Shown: positions 4,541 to 6,605 of the stretch, one piece after another
Numbering within the stretch: the stretch's first letter is position 1
How the letters are laid out: every line of letters starts with the position of its first letter
From: Thermodesulfobacteriota bacterium
Lineage (GTDB): Bacteria; Desulfobacterota; BSN033; UBA1163
Assembly: GCA_030024065.1 (NCBI GenBank)
Contig: JASEIE010000224.1
Span: 1 to 6,605 of the forward strand
Length of the DNA: 6,605 nt
Direction of reading: 5' to 3'
Notes under the pieces: generated by a model
What the model saw: only the letters and a program-made list of their open reading frames with translations
What the model was told of the DNA's origin: nothing
Databases searched by the model: none
Made by a program: the position numbers and the translations under genes

Positions 4541-6493
4541 TTAATGCGAACAGAGTTCTTCCACTTCTGCGAGCACCTGACTCTGGGTGAAGTGGTTCTG
4601 CCTGGCGGCCTTATTGGGACAGATAGCAGTACAGGCGCCACAGCCCTTGCAGAGGGCCTCATTGACAGCAGAGATTCCCTTCGTCTCAAGAAATTCGATC
4701 GCCGAGTGAGGGCAAATCTCCATACATAATTTGCATCCCGCACAAAGCTCCGGATCGATCGTTGCGATGGTTGGTTCGACTTCGATCTCCCCTTTGATGA
4801 GCAGGGAGATCACCTCTGCGGCAGCCGCAGAGGCATGGGCCACGGTATCGGGAATATCTTTGGGACCCTGGCAGCACCCTGCCAGAAAGATCCCGTGAAC
4901 ATTGGTGGCGACGGGTCTGAGCTTGGGATGAGCCTCCATAAAGAACCCATCCGCACTCCGGCTGATCCCAAATGTCTGGGCAACCTTTTCTGCGTCGGAG
5001 CGGGAAGTGAGGCCGGTTCCCAGAACCACCATGTCCACCGGGGTCTCAGCAGGCGTTCCGAGGAGGGTATCTTCAGCGGCGACGATGAGGCGGCCGTCCA
5101 TTTTAAAAATCTCGGAACCTTTTCCCCGGATGAAGAAGATTCCCTCTTCACGAACCCTCTTATAGAATTCCTGATATCCTTTTCCAAAGGCATTGATGTC
5201 GATATAGAATTCATAAACCTCGGCCCCGGTCTTCTCCTTTGCCAGATGGGCCTGCTTCATCGAGGCCATACAGCAGATTCTTGAGCAATGGAGATTGGCA
5301 TTCTCATCCCGGCTTCCAACGCAGTGGAGAAATGCAATCGTCTTAGGAACGGTTCCCTCCTTCAGCAATATCTCCCCCTGGGTTGGTCCTGAAGGGCTCG
5401 ATAGTCTTTCAAACTGGAGGCCGGTGATCACATTTTCGTAAACCCCGTAGCCATACTGGGGAAGGAGACGGGGATCGAAAGGATCGTAACCCGTAGCCAG
5501 GATGATAGAACCCACCTCCAGCTCAACCACTTCCTCTTTCTGATCAAAATCGATCGCCCCTGCCTTACAGACTTCGACACATGTTTTTTTACATTTTCCT
5601 TTGTTTAAAAAAAGGCAACTCTCTTTATCAACGACTGCCTTCAAAGGGATGGCCTGAGGAAAGGGGATGTAGACCGCTCTTCGTCCGGCCATGCTCTCTT
5701 CGAACTCTGAAGGCACTCCCTTCTTCAATACACAGGCCTCCACGCAGTCTCCGCAACCCGTGCATCGGGTGAAATTGACATAGGTCGGGTGCTTTTTAAT
5801 CGCTGCGGTGAAGTTGCCGACATACCCTTTTACATCAACCACCTCAGAATAGACCAAAAGTTCGATATTCTTGTTTCTGGCCACTTCCACTGTCTTGGGA
5901 GTAAAGATGCAGGAAGCACAATCGAGGGTGGGAAAGGTCTTATCGAGCTGGGCCATGTGGCCTCCAATAAAAGGGGCTTTTTCAACCAGGATGACCTTCA
6001 TTCCTCCACTGGCAATGTTCAAAGCAGCCTGAATTCCAGCAATCCCTGCCCCGACGACCAATACGGAAGGTTGGACTCCGACCCTTCTTGCCGTCAGGGC
6101 CTCTTGCCGCAAAACCCTCGCCACCGCAGCCCGAAGGATATGCCGGGCTTTTTCCGTTGCCCTTTCCCGGTCCTGATGAACCCAGGAGCACTGCTCACGG
6201 ATATTGGCGATATTGAGGAAGTAGGGGTTGAGCCCCTCTCCGGAGAGGAGATTTCTGAAAGTGGTCTCATGCATTCGGGGTGAGCAGGCGGCAACGACCA
6301 CCCTGTCTAAATAGAGTTCATGGATGTCTTTTTTAATCAGATCCTGCCCTGGATCGGAGCATAAATAACGGTAGTCTCGAGCAACCCTCACTCCAGGAAG
6401 TGTGCTTGAGAAACGGACGAGTTCTTCGCAATCAACTGTCGCTGCTATATTGGTTCCACAATGACAGATGTAGAGGCCGATTTTTTTATTCAT
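4541..6493 (-). CDS. hdrA: HdrA-like FAD/iron-sulfur protein
   Basis: HdrA is the flavin hub of heterodisulfide reductase-type complexes, where its FAD can split electron pairs between a low- and a high-potential path. This 650-residue copy looks complete. Its N-terminal domain has ICHCGTNIAA (Cys10, Cys12), Cys45 in YLCSDPGQD and Cys70 in CSPRMHETTFR. The FAD fold follows with VVGAGIAG (147-154), EKAPFIGGHM (171-180) and LDCASCIF (Cys192, Cys195). An inserted ferredoxin has Cys244/247/250/254 and Cys293/301/305/309. Then come ILATGYDPFD (331-340), HCVGSR (Cys391), HCSRICCM (Cys403/407/408) and GIFLAGCCQGPKDIPDT (534-550). A C-terminal two-cluster ferredoxin has Cys584/587/590/594 and Cys615/618/621/625. 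No in-frame selenocysteine is apparent. The ATG at 6493 begins the family's N-terminus; its ribosome site is weak (AGG, six bases away). It is the first gene of the cluster. The usual separate HdrB and HdrC are replaced by the HdrD-like gene 276 bases downstream. The electron donor subunit (MvhD or Flox type) is not visible. Confidence 0.93.
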   Translation of the reverse strand: MNKKIGLYICHCGTNIAATVDCEELVRFSSTLPGVRVARDYRYLCSDPGQDLIKKDIHELYLDRVVVAACSPRMHETTFRNLLSGEGLNPYFLNIANIREQCSWVHQDRERATEKARHILRAAVARVLRQEALTARRVGVQPSVLVVGAGIAGIQAALNIASGGMKVILVEKAPFIGGHMAQLDKTFPTLDCASCIFTPKTVEVARNKNIELLVYSEVVDVKGYVGNFTAAIKKHPTYVNFTRCTGCGDCVEACVLKKGVPSEFEESMAGRRAVYIPFPQAIPLKAVVDKESCLFLNKGKCKKTCVEVCKAGAIDFDQKEEVVELEVGSIILATGYDPFDPRLLPQYGYGVYENVITGLQFERLSSPSGPTQGEILLKEGTVPKTIAFLHCVGSRDENANLHCSRICCMASMKQAHLAKEKTGAEVYEFYIDINAFGKGYQEFYKRVREEGIFFIRGKGSEIFKMDGRLIVAAEDTLLGTPAETPVDMVVLGTGLTSRSDAEKVAQTFGISRSADGFFMEAHPKLRPVATNVHGIFLAGCCQGPKDIPDTVAHASAAAAEVISLLIKGEIEVEPTIATIDPELCAGCKLCMEICPHSAIEFLETKGISAVNEALCKGCGACTAICPNKAARQNHFTQSQVLAEVEELCSH

Positions 6494-6530
6494 GGATTGC
6501 CTGGGAGATTAAATGGAACAACATTACCAC

Positions 6531-6554
6531 CCCCCGTCATTCCTGCGGAGGCAG
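6531..6554. repeat. Fragment of the CCTGCGAAGGCAGG-type repeat
   Basis: CGTCATTCCTGCGGAGGCAG is a half-unit of the same kind as the first hairpin at 249-266. It has a short CTGC/GCAG stem (6543-6546 with 6551-6554). It would lie in the untranslated leader of hdrA if the promoter at 6575-6602 is real. Confidence 0.5.
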
Positions 6555-6574
6555 AGATTTTAAAGGTGCAATTT

Positions 6575-6602
6575 ATTTTACATTTAGAGACAAGAATCTC
6601 AA
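6575..6602 (-). promoter_or_regulatory. Possible sigma70-like promoter of the hdr-etf cluster
   Basis: On the minus strand TTGAGA (6602-6597) and TAAAAT (6580-6575) stand 16 bases apart, each one base from consensus. Transcription would begin near 6568, giving a leader of about 75 nt before the hdrA ATG. The site is close to the window edge and in AT-rich DNA, where chance matches are common. Confidence 0.35.
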
Positions 6603-6605
6603 ATA

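Noticed and set aside
4835..5284. Plus-strand 149-codon frame within hdrA
   Set aside because: Antisense shadow of the well-supported hdrA-like gene; no recognisable domain.
5789..6283. Plus-strand 164-codon frame within hdrA
   Set aside because: Antisense shadow of the conserved FAD and ferredoxin region of hdrA.
1..6605. tRNA, rRNA or riboswitch
   Set aside because: No cloverleaf, rRNA core or known aptamer consensus was seen on either strand; intergenic structure is explained by palindromic repeats.

Overview
The window reads as chromosomal DNA of an anaerobic bacterium. It holds a four-gene electron-transfer cluster on the minus strand: hdrA-like, hdrD-like, etfB, etfA, in transcription order from right to left. 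The combination of a soluble HdrA flavoprotein, an HdrC-HdrB fusion (HdrD type) and an EtfBA pair, plus the density of short hairpin repeats between genes, is typical of uncultured Desulfobacterota, Nitrospirota and related anaerobes. This placement is inference; there is no rRNA or marker gene here.

Layout. Positions 1-80 may carry the edge of an IS200/RAYT-like element. Positions 81-248 hold nothing I can name. Positions 249-340 are REP-like hairpins. Positions 407-510 are the decayed 3' end of a second etfA gene. A plus-strand gene of the DUF5618/HEPN-like type follows (591-965), with its own sigma70-like promoter (539-566). Then, on the minus strand, come etfA (1023-1997), etfB (2201-2968), hdrD-like (3137-4264) and hdrA-like (4541-6493). 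A possible promoter for the cluster lies at 6575-6602, near the right edge.

How the genes may work together. EtfAB is a soluble FAD electron carrier. HdrA is an FAD, multi-[4Fe-4S] hub used in flavin-based electron bifurcation. The HdrD-like protein carries two [4Fe-4S] ferredoxin clusters and two CCG domains. Together they could form a cytoplasmic module moving electrons between an acyl-CoA or 2-hydroxyacid dehydrogenase, via Etf, and ferredoxin, NAD(H) or a disulfide. No dehydrogenase, hydrogenase or separate HdrB/HdrC gene is in view, so donor and acceptor are unknown.

Two things are out of the ordinary. First, the DUF5618-like gene lies between two directly repeated etfA 3' ends (80 bp, 62 identical). 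This is the geometry left by an element integrating at a gene's 3' end, or by a collapsed tandem duplication. Second, all three gaps between the four electron-transfer genes are filled with hairpin repeats, and several look like one palindrome sitting inside another repeat.
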